Assembly (NCBI RefSeq): GCF_004006395.2
Contig: NZ_CP029758.2
Location: forward strand, 124,001-188,000
Direction: 5' to 3'
Length of the DNA: 64,000 nucleotides
Source: Clostridium sp. AWRP
GTDB taxonomy: Bacteria > Bacillota > Clostridia > Clostridiales > Clostridiaceae
Below the pieces are notes generated by a model. That model ran no database searches, was not told the origin of the DNA, and worked only from the letters and a program-made list of their open reading frames with translations. Within the stretch, counting starts at the first letter, position 1; each line of letters begins with the position of its first letter. The position numbers and the translations under genes were made by a program. Shown one piece after another: positions 41,095 through 52,400 of this stretch.

Positions 41095-41727
41095 TTACTT
41101 AAAGTTAAGAATTTTAACTAGATTAAAATCTTCAGGTTTGTGATCTAGAATTAATGTATTGCTTTCAATTCTTTCTGTATTTTTCATATATTTAAGAAAT
41201 TTTTCTAATCCATCTAATTCAAAAGTTAACGGAGAAGTTTTATAATGCATTGGAATTACTATGTGGCTATGGATGGATTTTGCAAGTTCAGCAGCCTCTT
41301 TTCCATTTATAGTGAAATTTCCTCCTATGGGAATCAAAAGCACATCTATGGACCCTAAACTTTTTATCTCTTCTGGAGATAATACATATCCAACATCTCC
41401 AAGATGACATATCCTATAATCATCCATTTCAATGATAAATATTACATTTTCACCTCGTTTTGCACCTTTAACTTTATCGTGATAAGAAGGTATGCCATAA
41501 ATAGGTATGTCGCATGGATTAAAAGCGCCTATTTTATTTATAATATTTTTGTAATTTATTTTTTCCGTATAACAGTGGTCAAAATGATTGTGACTTATTG
41601 TAACTACATCAACATCTCCTTCAAAAACTTTATAGCCTACAGTTTTGTCAAAAGGATCTGTTAAAAGTTTTCTACCTTTTGAATCTTCAAATAAGAAACT
41701 TGAATGACCAAACCATTTTATTTTCAT
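41095..41727 (-). CDS. Metallo-beta-lactamase-fold hydrolase (UlaG-like)
   Basis: A 210-residue MBL-fold protein with the metal motif HNHFDH (H46, H48, D50, H51), a later HLGD and PMHYKTSP. It resembles UPF0173/UlaG-like hydrolases of unknown substrate, which are common in anaerobes. An ATG at 41727 with AAAGGGGCG upstream starts it. It stands alone, reading towards the cadC-like gene. Confidence 0.87.
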   Translation of the reverse strand: MKIKWFGHSSFLFEDSKGRKLLTDPFDKTVGYKVFEGDVDVVTISHNHFDHCYTEKINYKNIINKIGAFNPCDIPIYGIPSYHDKVKGAKRGENVIFIIEMDDYRICHLGDVGYVLSPEEIKSLGSIDVLLIPIGGNFTINGKEAAELAKSIHSHIVIPMHYKTSPLTFELDGLEKFLKYMKNTERIESNTLILDHKPEDFNLVKILNFK

Positions 41728-41880
41728 AGAATATCGCCCCTTTGTAAAATATGTTTTGATTATTTTGAATTAATATGTTAACATAACAATTTTTAAGTAC
41801 AAAATTCTCATTTTTTATAATATAATTATAATAGTATATGTTACACTAAGGCAATTATTCTGTTGAACGGGGGTCATTAT

Positions 41881-43692
41881 TTGAAGATTACAAGAATTTG
41901 TATAATGATATTAGTAAGTCTTACATTCTTATTAATTGTGTTTGCAAAAGGAAATACTGTACGTGCAATTAATTACAGCGGAATTACTATAGGAAATGAT
42001 GTAGAAACCAATAAATCATGGAACATAAAGTTCAACATGAAATTAGACCAGGGTACAGTAAATGATTCAAACATAGTGGTAACAGATAGTACAGGAAATG
42101 CTATCCCCATATCTTTGCAGGTTGAAAAGGATGGAATGGGTGTAGTAGTTACCCCTAAAAGCCAGTATGCATATGGTAAAACCTATAATTTAATTGTAAA
42201 AAGTGGAGTAAAAGCTGTAAATGGGAAAAATCTGTCCAGCGAAGCTAAGGTGCAATTTGGAGTGAAATCTAACCCAAGTTCTAATAACAAGTATACTGTT
42301 ACAATTGATGCTGGTCATGGAGGAACTGATGCAGGAAATGTAAGTGGCTCAGGATTGAAAGAAAAAGATGTAGATTTATATGTGGCACTAAGGACTGGAA
42401 AAATATTAGAGCAAAATGGAGTAAACGTGGTTTATACCAGGAAAGATGATAATGTAACCTGGAATGATAGTACAAATTTACAAGCTCGTTTTGACATAGC
42501 AAATAACGCAAAATCAAATTTATTTGTCAGCCTACACGTTAATTGTTATACGGGAAGTGCCTTGGTGAATGGAATAGAAACTTATTATAGAGCTTCAAAT
42601 GATTCTGCTAAAAATGCAGCAAATAATATTCAAAGTAGCTTAATAAGTTATACAGGACTCTCTAACAGAGGGATTAAAGAAGGGACATCCCAGCATAAAA
42701 TACTGATGGGGACTACAGCACCAGCTGTTATGGTTGAACTTGGATTCATGACTAATCCTAAGGAAAGTCAATTAATTGGAAGTGAAGATTTCCAAAATAA
42801 AAGTGCATCAGCTATTGCAAATGGAATTTTAAAATCTTTACCATCTCTTCAGGAACAAAGTACAGTAAACGTAAGTTCAATATCTAACTTATCAGATAGT
42901 ATAATTGTAGGAAGTAAGTATTCTTTACCAACTAGTGTACAAGCTACCATGAGTGATGGTACTAGTAAAAAAGTAAGTATTGTATGGAATTCAAGCACTG
43001 TTGATACTTCTAAAGCAGGTGTATTTACGTATAAAGGAACTGCAGCAGGATACAGTAAAAATGTAACATTTACTTTAACTGTGAAAGCAAAACAAATAGA
43101 TCCAACACCAGTAACACCATCGGAAGGTGCACCTGTAATAGTTATAGATCCCGGACATGGTATAGGTAGTGATGTAGGTTCAAATGGAAATGGGTTTCAA
43201 GAGGATGATGTAACTTTAAGTGTTGGCTTAAAGGTTGGGAGGATACTGGAATCCAAGGGAGTCAAAGTAATTTATACCAGGACTACAGATGAACGAAAAA
43301 CAACTCCTTTAACTGTTACGGAAAGTCTTCAAAGACGATGTGATACTGTAAACAATGCAGGTGCAACCTATATGATTTCAATTCATACCAATGCTTTTAA
43401 TGATCCAGTTGCAGAAGGAACTGAAACACTGTATTATACAGGAAGTGTAAAGGGAGAGAAAATGGCAGAGGCTATACAAAAAAGTTTGGCTAGTACTCTT
43501 GGAACCTATAACAGGGGACTTAAAGATGGAAGCTGGCTTTATATAGCAAAACATACTATTGCACCAATGGTTTTAACAGAATTAGGGTTTCTTACTAATA
43601 AAAATGATGCGGGAATATTAGGAACTGACCAGGGTAGAAATAAAGCTGCACAAGCTATAGCAAGTGCTATATTACAGGTTTTAGGAATATAA
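41881..43692 (+). CDS. Secreted N-acetylmuramoyl-L-alanine amidase with two amidase_3 domains
   Basis: A 603-residue secreted protein. After a signal peptide (cleavage near residue 29) come an SbsA-type Ig-like domain (about 32-135), a first amidase_3 domain (VTIDAGHGGTDAG, zinc His and Glu), a Big_4-type Ig domain (about 330-410), and a second amidase_3 domain (VIDPGHGIGSDVG...ISIHTNA...TELGFLTN). Both catalytic domains look intact. The enzyme cleaves MurNAc-L-Ala bonds in peptidoglycan. TTG 41881 behind GGGGG is the likely start. The N-terminal Ig domain is related to that of the glucosaminidase at 22378. Confidence 0.92.
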   Translation: MKITRICIMILVSLTFLLIVFAKGNTVRAINYSGITIGNDVETNKSWNIKFNMKLDQGTVNDSNIVVTDSTGNAIPISLQVEKDGMGVVVTPKSQYAYGKTYNLIVKSGVKAVNGKNLSSEAKVQFGVKSNPSSNNKYTVTIDAGHGGTDAGNVSGSGLKEKDVDLYVALRTGKILEQNGVNVVYTRKDDNVTWNDSTNLQARFDIANNAKSNLFVSLHVNCYTGSALVNGIETYYRASNDSAKNAANNIQSSLISYTGLSNRGIKEGTSQHKILMGTTAPAVMVELGFMTNPKESQLIGSEDFQNKSASAIANGILKSLPSLQEQSTVNVSSISNLSDSIIVGSKYSLPTSVQATMSDGTSKKVSIVWNSSTVDTSKAGVFTYKGTAAGYSKNVTFTLTVKAKQIDPTPVTPSEGAPVIVIDPGHGIGSDVGSNGNGFQEDDVTLSVGLKVGRILESKGVKVIYTRTTDERKTTPLTVTESLQRRCDTVNNAGATYMISIHTNAFNDPVAEGTETLYYTGSVKGEKMAEAIQKSLASTLGTYNRGLKDGSWLYIAKHTIAPMVLTELGFLTNKNDAGILGTDQGRNKAAQAIASAILQVLGI

Positions 43693-43715
43693 TACAAAAA
43701 AATTGTCTAAAAAAA

Positions 43716-43744
43716 TTGACAATAGAAAATTCATATAATATAAT
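43716..43744 (+). promoter_or_regulatory. Consensus promoter of the ileS T-box leader
   Basis: TTGACA (43716-43721), a 17-base spacer and TATAAT (43739-43744), a perfect sigma-A consensus. Confidence 0.88.
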
Positions 43745-43750
43745 AAAAGG

Positions 43751-44020
43751 AAATTATATAGGTAGTAATTGAAAAACATTGAACAGGAAAAGTATTTAAG
43801 TTTGCTTTTATTTACAGAGAGTGGGGAAGTGCTGAAAACCCATAGAAAAGCTTGAAGAAAATCACCTGGGAGTTGAAGAATTGAACAGTATTTTTATAAT
43901 CACTTTAGTAAATTCTTACGTAATTCTACGTTACAGAATAGAGTATGGTAGTGCTTAAATTTATTAACCATAGGTGGTACAGCGAGTTAAACTTCGTCCT
44001 ATTTGGATGAAGTTTTTTTA
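43751..44020 (+). promoter_or_regulatory. T-box riboswitch (isoleucine) upstream of ileS
   Basis: The leader has AGAGAGTGGGGAAGTGCTG in stem I, a likely ATC (Ile) specifier at 43861-43863, and the T-box AGGTGGTACAGCGAG at 43972-43986. A terminator with arms AACTTCGTCC / GGATGAAGTT and a T run ends near 44020. Uncharged tRNA-Ile should favour read-through into ileS, whose start is 90 bases further. Confidence 0.93.
43989..44020 (+). terminator. T-box regulated terminator of ileS leader
   Basis: Arms AACTTCGTCC / GGATGAAGTT with a five-base loop, followed by a T run. The 5' arm overlaps the antiterminator. Confidence 0.9.
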
Positions 44021-44110
44021 TTGCGTATTTTTTAGTTTAAAGATTATGTGGTGTATAAACATTGAAAAATAGTAAAAACTTAACAATAGGAATAGAAAGG
44101 GGTTAAATCC

Positions 44111-47100
44111 ATGTATAAAAAAATTGATAGTGATAAAACTTTTGTACAGATGGAAAAAGATGTTTTAAAATTATGGGAAGATAAGAAAGTAGTTGAAAAA
44201 AGTTTTAAGGAAAATGAGGATGGTGAATACTTTACTTTTTACGATGGGCCTCCAACTGCAAATGGAAAACCTCATATAGGACACGTTCTAACTAGAGTTA
44301 TGAAAGACCTCATACCAAGATATAAAGTTATGAGAGGGTATAAAGTATTGAGAAAAGCAGGTTGGGATACACACGGACTTCCTGTTGAACTAGAAGTTGA
44401 AAAGAGTCTTGGAATTTCTGGAAAACCACAAATTGAAAAATATGGTGTAGAAGATTTTATAAAAAAATGTAAGAATAGTGTATTTACTTATGTAAGCCAG
44501 TGGAAAGAAATGTCTGACAGATTAGGATTTTGGGTAGACATGGATAATCCATATGTAACATATCACAATGATTATATAGAATCAGAATGGTGGGCACTGA
44601 AAAAAATATGGAAAAAAGGTCTTTTATATAAAGGGCATAAAATAGTGCCATATTGTCCTAGATGTGGAACTGCTCTTTCTTCACATGAAGTTTCTCAAGG
44701 ATATAAAGATGTAAAAGAGACATCAGTATATGTTAAATTCAAAATTAAAGATCAAGATAAATACATGATAGCATGGACAACTACACCATGGACACTTCCT
44801 AATAATATGGCATTAGCTGTAAATAAAAGCTATGACTATGTAGAAGTTCTTAATCAAGAACAGCATTTAATACTAGCAGAAGCCATGTTAGAAAAACTAG
44901 AGGGCGAATATGAAGTCTTAAGAAAGTTCAAAGGAGAAGAATTAGTTGGACTTGATTATGAACCAATTTTCAATTTTGCATCTTTTGAAGGAAGAGCACA
45001 TTATGTTGTTCATGCAGATTATGTAACACTAACAGAAGGTACTGGAATAGTTCATACAGCTCCTGCTTTTGGTGAAGATGATAGTATTACAGGGAAAAAA
45101 TATAATATTCCTATGACAAATTCTGTAGATACTCAAGGAAAATATAAAGAAGAAGTTACTCCATGGAAAGGCCTTTTTGTAAAAGATGCTGATCCTAAAA
45201 TAATAGAATATTTAAAAGAAAAGGGAATACTTTATAAGGCAGAAAAATTTACTCACTCCTATCCATTCTGCTGGAGATGTGATACTCCACTTTTATATTA
45301 TCCAAGAGATACTTGGTTTATAAGAATGTCTCAAATGAGAGATAAACTAGTTAAAAATACTAATGATACAAACTGGTATCCTGATAATATAAGAACTGGT
45401 AGATTTGGAAACTTTGTTGAAGGAGTAATAGATTGGGGACTTAGCAGAGAAAGATATTGGGGTACACCTCTTCCAATATGGGAATGTGAGTGTGGTCATA
45501 GAGAATGCATAGGAAGTATTGAAGAATTAAAGGAAAAAGGAATAAATGTACCAGAGGATATAGAACTTCATAAACCGTATATAGATAGAGTTAAGTTAAA
45601 GTGTCCTCATTGTGGAAAAGAAATGAAGAGAGTATCAGAAGTAATTGATTGCTGGTTTGATTCAGGTTCAATGCCTTTTGCACAGCATCATTATCCTTTT
45701 GAAAATAAAGAAGTTTTTGAGAAAAATTTCCCTGCACAATTTATATCTGAGGCAGTAGACCAGACTAGAGGATGGTTTTATACTCTTATGGCTATATCTA
45801 CAGTATTATTTGATAGAAGTCCATTTGAAAACTGTGTGGTTTTAGGACACGTTTTAGATAAACATGGATTAAAAATGTCAAAGCATAAAGGAAATGTTTT
45901 AAGTCCTTCAACTATTTTGGAAAATGAAGGTGCAGATGCAGCTAGATGGTATTTCTATACTGAAAGTGCACCATGGCTTCCATCTAGATTTTATGAAGAA
46001 GCAGTACAGGATAGTCAGAGAAAATTCTTAGGTACCTTATGGAATGTATATTCTTTTTATGTACTTTATGCTGATTTAGATAATTTTAACCCTATGGACT
46101 ATAAAAATTTTGTAAGTGAAAATGTAATGGATAAATGGATAATATCCAGATTGAATTCTCTTATAAAGCAAACTGAAGATCACTTAGATAATTATAGAAT
46201 TACTCAAGCTGCTCAGAATATAGGAAACTTTGTGGATGAGCTTTCAAACTGGTATGTAAGAAGAAATAGGTCAAGATTCTGGAGTCAAAAGTTAACAGAT
46301 GATAAAATAGGAGCATATTTAACTTTATATAAAGTACTAAATACTTTATGTCTGGTAGCTGCACCATTTGTACCATTTATGACAGAAGAAATTTATCAAA
46401 ATCTTGTAGTAAATCTTGATAAAAATGCAGTAGAAAGTGTCCATTTATGTAAATGGCCGGAGTATGATTCAAGTATAGTAGACGCTAAACTTGAGAAGGA
46501 TATGGAGGAAGCTTATAAGATAGTTAAACTTGGAAGAAGTGCTAGAAACAGTGCTAATATAAAAAATAGGCAGCCTCTTTCTGAAATGCTTATAAGCGTA
46601 AATACTCTTCCTGGATATTATGGAGATATAATAAGAGATGAATTAAATATTAAAAAGATAGTTTTCAATGCAGATTTATCAAAGTATGTTAACTTTAGTA
46701 TAAAACCAAATTTACCTGTACTAGGTAAAAAGTATGGTAAATTAATACCAAAAATAAAGAATGAAATATCATCCATGAATCAAATGGAATTAGCACAAAA
46801 GATAAATGACAAGGAAGCTGTAAAAATAAATATATCAGAATCAGAAATAGAGTTAAATTCAGATAATTTACTTATTACAATGGAAGGCTTAGAGGGATTT
46901 GCCTTTGCAGGAGAAGGAAGTACTGGAATTGTTTTAGAAACCACAATTACAGAAGAACTTAGAGAAGAAGGAAATTTGAGAGAGATTTTAAGCAAAATTC
47001 AAAATATGAGAAAAGAAAGTGGTTTCGAAGTTGCAGATAAGATAAATCTATATATTTCAGGTAATGAAAAACTTGAAGCTGTAGTGAAAAAATTTGATGA

Positions 47101-47218
47101 AAGAATAAAAAAGGAAACTCTTTCTGTGGATGTTATTTATAATGCCAATAGAGAATATAATAATTGTAACATTAATGGAGAAAAACTAGATATTGCAATG
47201 GAAGTAGTAAATAAATAG
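44111..47218 (+). CDS. ileS: Isoleucyl-tRNA synthetase
   Basis: A 1035-residue class I synthetase. PHIGH (HIGH at 55-58), a CP1 editing domain with TTPWTLPNNMA, KMSKH at 588-592 and an anticodon-binding C-terminal half are all clear. The length and KMSKH variant suggest the IleS2/eukaryote-like type, often more resistant to mupirocin, but that is inference. The ATG follows GAAAGGGG. It is controlled by the T-box leader. Confidence 0.96.
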   Translation: MYKKIDSDKTFVQMEKDVLKLWEDKKVVEKSFKENEDGEYFTFYDGPPTANGKPHIGHVLTRVMKDLIPRYKVMRGYKVLRKAGWDTHGLPVELEVEKSLGISGKPQIEKYGVEDFIKKCKNSVFTYVSQWKEMSDRLGFWVDMDNPYVTYHNDYIESEWWALKKIWKKGLLYKGHKIVPYCPRCGTALSSHEVSQGYKDVKETSVYVKFKIKDQDKYMIAWTTTPWTLPNNMALAVNKSYDYVEVLNQEQHLILAEAMLEKLEGEYEVLRKFKGEELVGLDYEPIFNFASFEGRAHYVVHADYVTLTEGTGIVHTAPAFGEDDSITGKKYNIPMTNSVDTQGKYKEEVTPWKGLFVKDADPKIIEYLKEKGILYKAEKFTHSYPFCWRCDTPLLYYPRDTWFIRMSQMRDKLVKNTNDTNWYPDNIRTGRFGNFVEGVIDWGLSRERYWGTPLPIWECECGHRECIGSIEELKEKGINVPEDIELHKPYIDRVKLKCPHCGKEMKRVSEVIDCWFDSGSMPFAQHHYPFENKEVFEKNFPAQFISEAVDQTRGWFYTLMAISTVLFDRSPFENCVVLGHVLDKHGLKMSKHKGNVLSPSTILENEGADAARWYFYTESAPWLPSRFYEEAVQDSQRKFLGTLWNVYSFYVLYADLDNFNPMDYKNFVSENVMDKWIISRLNSLIKQTEDHLDNYRITQAAQNIGNFVDELSNWYVRRNRSRFWSQKLTDDKIGAYLTLYKVLNTLCLVAAPFVPFMTEEIYQNLVVNLDKNAVESVHLCKWPEYDSSIVDAKLEKDMEEAYKIVKLGRSARNSANIKNRQPLSEMLISVNTLPGYYGDIIRDELNIKKIVFNADLSKYVNFSIKPNLPVLGKKYGKLIPKIKNEISSMNQMELAQKINDKEAVKINISESEIELNSDNLLITMEGLEGFAFAGEGSTGIVLETTITEELREEGNLREILSKIQNMRKESGFEVADKINLYISGNEKLEAVVKKFDERIKKETLSVDVIYNANREYNNCNINGEKLDIAMEVVNK

Positions 47219-47235
47219 AGCAATTAGTAAAATAG

Positions 47236-47290
47236 GCTAATCACTGATTTTAAATAGATATTTATTTTTAAATTAGTGATTAGTTTTAAT
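47236..47290 (+). terminator. Terminator after ileS
   Basis: Arms CTAATCACT / AGTGATTAG with extended A/T pairing and a T-rich tail. Confidence 0.8.
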
Positions 47291-47375
47291 TGGATATATT
47301 AAATATTGTAAATTAGCTTGTAATAAGTTAATTTTATAAGTATAATTATTAAAAAAGTAATTGGTAGGTGATAAG

Positions 47376-48374
47376 GTGGCAGCATCAATTAAAGACGTTG
47401 CTAGAGAGGCAGGAGTTTCAATAGCTACAGTATCTAGGGTACTTAATGATGTAGACGTTGTAAATGAAGAAACTAAGAAAAAGGTTTTAGTAGCTATTGA
47501 AAAACTAGGTTATAGGCCAAATATAGTAGCAAGAAGTCTTAAAACTCAAAGAACAAGAACTATAGGGATAATAATCCCGGATATATCTAATCAGTTCTAT
47601 CCTGAAATTGTGAGAGGAGCTGAAGATGTAGCAAATATATATGATTATAATATAATGTTATGCAATACTGATTTAGATATAGAAAAAGAAATGGAATATT
47701 TAAAGGTTCTGAAAGAGAAGATGGTAGATGGAGTTTTATATATGAGTAATTCCTTAGAACCAAAAATATTGGATCTCATAAAACAACTTCAGCTTCCAAT
47801 GGTTTTAGTAGAAACTACAAATGAAAAAGAAAGTATACCTAGCGTAACCATTGACAATGAAAAAGCTGCATATGAAGGTGTAACTTATTTGATAAAAAAT
47901 GGGAATAAAAATATAGCTTACATAGGCGAAAATACAGATATGGCAAATGCTAGTGCTGTAAGGTATAAGGGGTATAGAAAGGCTCTTGAGGAAAATAATC
48001 TGAAATTGGACAAAAGTAAGGTTTATTTTGGAAGTGTTAAAGCAAAAGATGGTTATAAAGGAATGAGTGAAATACTCAGTAAAACTACAATAGATTCAGT
48101 GTTTTGCACCAGTGATGAAGTGGCTATGGGTGCTATAAATGCACTTAGAGATAATAATATTAGGGTACCTGAAGATGTGGATGTAATGGGATTTGGTAAT
48201 ATATATTCTGCCTCCATATTTTATCCTAAGTTAACAACTGTAGCACAACCTACTTATGATATGGGATCTGTTGGTATGAGGATGCTTATAAAATTAATAA
48301 ATAAGCAAGAATTTGAAAAAAAGAACTATGTATTGTCACATAAATTGATTGAGAGGGATTCCTGCAAAAAGTAA
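47376..48374 (+). CDS. ccpA: LacI-family regulator, CcpA-like
   Basis: A 332-residue LacI/GalR repressor. The helix-turn-helix SIKDVAREAGVSIATVSRVLN is at residues 4-24, the hinge helix NIVARSLKTQRT follows, and then a periplasmic-binding-like core. The overall sequence (RTIGIIIPDISNQFYPEI, TTVAQPTYDMGSVGMRML) resembles CcpA, the carbon-catabolite regulator that binds cre sites with HPr(Ser-P), more than sugar-specific repressors. GTG 47376, behind AGGTGAT, fits the family start. No sugar operon is adjacent, consistent with a global regulator. Confidence 0.82.
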   Translation: MAASIKDVAREAGVSIATVSRVLNDVDVVNEETKKKVLVAIEKLGYRPNIVARSLKTQRTRTIGIIIPDISNQFYPEIVRGAEDVANIYDYNIMLCNTDLDIEKEMEYLKVLKEKMVDGVLYMSNSLEPKILDLIKQLQLPMVLVETTNEKESIPSVTIDNEKAAYEGVTYLIKNGNKNIAYIGENTDMANASAVRYKGYRKALEENNLKLDKSKVYFGSVKAKDGYKGMSEILSKTTIDSVFCTSDEVAMGAINALRDNNIRVPEDVDVMGFGNIYSASIFYPKLTTVAQPTYDMGSVGMRMLIKLINKQEFEKKNYVLSHKLIERDSCKK

Positions 48375-48480
48375 TTTTATTTAGGACAAAAATTTATTTA
48401 TAAAAAGTTAACACAAAAGTATTACATTATAATATATAATTATAATCAAAAAATATATATTATAGGGAAAGGGAAACATA

Positions 48481-49089
48481 ATGGTAGAAAAAATAATTGA
48501 AATAGTTATTTTTGTCTTAGATAAAACGGGATATATAGGCACGTTTGTAGCTATGGCCTTTGAGAGCGCTTGTATACCTATTCCAAGTGAAGCTATATTG
48601 CCATTTGGAGGATACCTAAGTTATACGGGAAGGTTAAGTTTACCTATTGTTATAATAGTTGGTACATTAGGAGGTACAGCAGGTTCTTTAGCTGCATATT
48701 ATATTGGAAAAATAGGTGGAAGACCTTTAGTTGAAAAATATGCGGAAAAACTCAGATTATCTAGATCCCATATTGAAAAAAGTGATTATTATTTTAGCAA
48801 ATATGGAGAAAAAATAGTGTTTTTTTCTCGACTATTACCTATAATTAGAACTTTTATTTCTCTTCCTGCAGGGATAAGTAAAATGGAAGTTAAAAAATTT
48901 ATAATTTACACTTTACTTGGATCTTCTATATGGAGTATTATTTTAGGATACGCAGGTTATAAAATGGGAGAAAAATGGACAATTATAAGACAGTGGTTCC
49001 ATTTTGCAGATATAGCATTAGTTATCTTTATAGTTTTATTTATATTGTATAAGTTAGTGTATAAAAAAATAAAGAGGAAAAACTCTTAG
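48481..49089 (+). CDS. DedA-family membrane protein
   Basis: A 202-residue protein with about five membrane segments and the family motif FESACIPIPSEAILPFGGYL near residue 25, plus FFSRLLPIIRTFISLPAG. DedA proteins are now thought to be lipid flippases (undecaprenyl phosphate or phosphatidylethanolamine), important for envelope homeostasis. The ATG follows AAAGGGAAA. A terminator follows at 49106. Confidence 0.92.
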   Translation: MVEKIIEIVIFVLDKTGYIGTFVAMAFESACIPIPSEAILPFGGYLSYTGRLSLPIVIIVGTLGGTAGSLAAYYIGKIGGRPLVEKYAEKLRLSRSHIEKSDYYFSKYGEKIVFFSRLLPIIRTFISLPAGISKMEVKKFIIYTLLGSSIWSIILGYAGYKMGEKWTIIRQWFHFADIALVIFIVLFILYKLVYKKIKRKNS

Positions 49090-49105
49090 ATGCAATTTAA
49101 AAGAT

Positions 49106-49144
49106 AAAAAAATTCAGTGAAAATATATTTCACTGAATTTTTTT
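49106..49144 (+). terminator. Terminator after dedA-family gene
   Basis: Arms AATTCAGTGAAA / TTTCACTGAATT with a five-base loop and seven T residues. Confidence 0.92.
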
Positions 49145-49170
49145 GGCTGAAATTTGCATTTCATGAGGTA

Positions 49171-49354
49171 CATAAACAGAGTTATTGGCATCAGATGGAA
49201 TTTTGACTCCAACTGATGCTTATTAACAGGATTCTTAGTGCTTTAGCACTTAGAAGGCGTTATCCTTTAGGAAAAATCGTTATCTAGGGACATAGCTGCT
49301 CGCAACGTACACTTTTAAAGAAGTGGGAGTAAAGAGCAGCTATTTATCGGATAA
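49171..49354 (-). repeat. Multi-hairpin intergenic repeat, copy B4 (inverted, with extra hairpin)
   Basis: Read on the minus strand it starts TTATCCGATAAATAGCTGC and ends with GGCATCAG...CTGATGCCAA and AACTCTGTTTA, as in B1. An extra hairpin segment of about 50 bases around 49215-49270 (arms TTAGTGC / GCACTAA) is inserted between the two stems. It lies just upstream of the large helicase gene. Confidence 0.83.
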
Positions 49355-49488
49355 AATCATTGAAAAAAATGCCGTCACATATATTTGAATTTTGTTTAAC
49401 GATTTTTTTGAAGTATTTTCCTTATGATGGTATAATTTAACATAAAAGTAAATAGATTAATTAGTTAACCACTATTAGGAGGGGGATT

Positions 49489-52400
49489 ATGGAATACAGG
49501 GAAAAGATAAAAGAGATATTTTCTTATTTGCTAAGATTAAAAAAACTAAATGAAAAATCCGTAAGAAATGTTTATGATTATGATAAGTTGTACTGGGAAG
49601 AAGAATTTTCCCATATGGCTGGATGTATTGTTGGAAAAACTGTTACCAGTGAAAATTGGATTGAGGTGAACAAAAAGTGTGGAAAGCTGTATCAGGAGTT
49701 TTTTAATCTATACCAGGAAAATGAAAAAAATGGAGAGAATTTTGAAATAGTTTTTGGACATGGCTTAATTGTATGGAATATAGATAAGAAAAAAATACTT
49801 CACCCTGTTTTGACTACTAGAATGAAGATAGAATTTAATAAGGCAAAGGGTTCATTTATATTAATACCTTCAGGCAAGACTAGGCTAGAGACTTCGCTTT
49901 TTGAAGGACTGAAAGAATGTAATATGTCTGATATTATTTCTTTTGCAGATGAAGTAAGTCGTGTGAATTTAGATCCTAGAAATATAGAAAAAATTAAGTC
50001 AGTATTTTTAAATCTAATTTCCCACATAGATGTTAAGGGTAAGTTGAGTCAAAGTAAGTTTTCAAAAAAGAAAATTAATTTCGAGCAGTTCCCTGTGATT
50101 TACAATTCCTCTGTTATATTGGTAAGAAAGAATAGTATGAAGTTATGGCAGGTTGAAATAGCTAATATAATTGATGAAATAGATAATGGATGTGAAATAC
50201 CTGACACTATTAAAGCTTTAGTGGATGAAGATGGGTCAGATTACAGTGGAGCTGATAAAAGCGAATGGAAGGATGTGTCGGATAATTTGTTATTCCCTCT
50301 TCCTGCAAATTCAGAACAAAAAAGCATAGTAAAAAAAATATGTGAAAATTATGGAGTAGTTGTACAAGGACCACCAGGAACAGGAAAAAGCCATACTATA
50401 GTGAATTTAATATGCCACTTACTGTCAAATGGCAAAAGGATACTTGTGACTAGTCAGACAAGTAGGGCACTTAAAGTATTGACAGAAAAAATACCTGAAG
50501 AAATAAGACCTCTGTGTATAAGTGTTTTGGGAAACGATATCAATTCTTTAAATGACCTTAACAAGGCTGTAAGAAAAATAACGGACAACCTCTCTATGGA
50601 TCCTGAAATTATGGATGAAGAAGTTAAAAGTTTGGAAAAAGAATTAAACTTATGCAAGAGAAATGAGGAGCTTCTGTATGAAAAATTAAAAAATATTCGA
50701 GAGAGGGAAAAGAGAAATATAAATTATGAGGGAAAGGAGTATGACATTGTATATATAGCAAAGTGGGTCAAAGACAATAAAGATAAATATTGTTGGATGA
50801 AAGATAAAATAAAAATTGATCAAGTAATGCCGTTATCAGATAAGGAATTCAACTTGTTAATATATCTGTTAGGAGATTTAGATAAGGATAAAAAATGTAA
50901 ATTTGATAGCATGAAAAACATAATAAATAAATTACCTGACTTCAATGAAATATGTAATAAAATTTCAGAGTACAAAAAATTAAATGGTCAATATGAAAAT
51001 TATATTAAAACTGTAGAAGGGTGGCATATACCTAATGATAATAAATGTAATTATGAAAAAGTTCTAGAGCTTGCAAATATATGTAAAAGTAAAATCACTA
51101 AACTTCAAGAAAAAAATGTATGGTGGAATGTATTTCAGGATTATCACAATAGTAAGATATCAAAGCAAACATTTAGAGACTTGTTGTGTAAAAGTAGTGA
51201 ATACATGTTGAGCTTGAGTAGGATTAATAATCAGATTAGAAATTGCAAAATAGAAATTCCTGAAAATGTAAGCAAAAATAAATTTATAGAGGACTTTGAT
51301 ATTTTATTTGATGCGTTTAATGAAAAAGGAAAAGTAGGAAAAATATTTATGATTTTTCATCCTGAATGTAAATATATACTGGAATATTGTAAGGTAAATG
51401 GAGACTTATTAAAAAATACGGATCAAGCCTTAATAGTTAAACTTTATACCCAACAAGAGAGGATTTTTGCTGCATTAAAAACTATGTGGAACAATGTAAT
51501 GGAAGATTACGGTGGAGAGACAATAAACTCTAATTTAAGAGAAAGTGAGTTTATTGCTATTGAACAAAATTTAAATTACTTGGATGTTATAATAAATTGG
51601 GATATAGAGTATAAAAGGGAGATCTTAAGGGCTCTTGGGAAAATATCAGTCCCGCAAAATATTGATTGGCATAAGAAAGAGACTTATGATTATTTAATTA
51701 AATGCGTGAATTTTATAAAAAATATGAATAAATATAATGAAGACAAGGCCTATATAGAGATATTGAAAAAGTTAATAAAAACTACGGAAAAGTTGAGAAA
51801 TCTCTATAAAGCTGTGGACAATTTGAATATAGATGAAGTTAAGAAAATATTAAGTGAATTTGAAGAAATTAAATGTGTAAAAAATAAATCACTTAAGATA
51901 GACGAGTTAATAGGAAAAATGAAGAAGGTATGCCCTAAAACTTGCATGAATATATTGGATAATTGGACTTATGATAAGGAAAAGTTCAACAGCTGGGGAC
52001 AAGCATGGAAATGGGCTAAATTGAATAGTTTATTGCAGAACACGTATGATTTCAATGATGATAACATAGGTGACCTTATAGAAAATGAAAAAAATAGAGA
52101 GAAGGTGCTTATAAAGGACATAGTGTCAAAGAAGACCTGGTATAATCAGATAATTAAAACTAAGGAAAGTGAAAAAAGGAGCTTATTTTCTTGGGCTCAA
52201 GCAGTAAAGAGAATTGGAAAAGGCAGAGGTAAGATGGTGCCTCAGTATAGGAAGATAGCTCAAAAAGAAATGGAAAAATGTAAAAAAGTTATACCTGTAT
52301 GGATTATGCCTTTAAATAGGGTTATTGAAAACATAAAGTTATCTAAAAATATGTTTGATGTAATAATATTTGATGAGAGTAGTCAGAGCGATATATTCTC

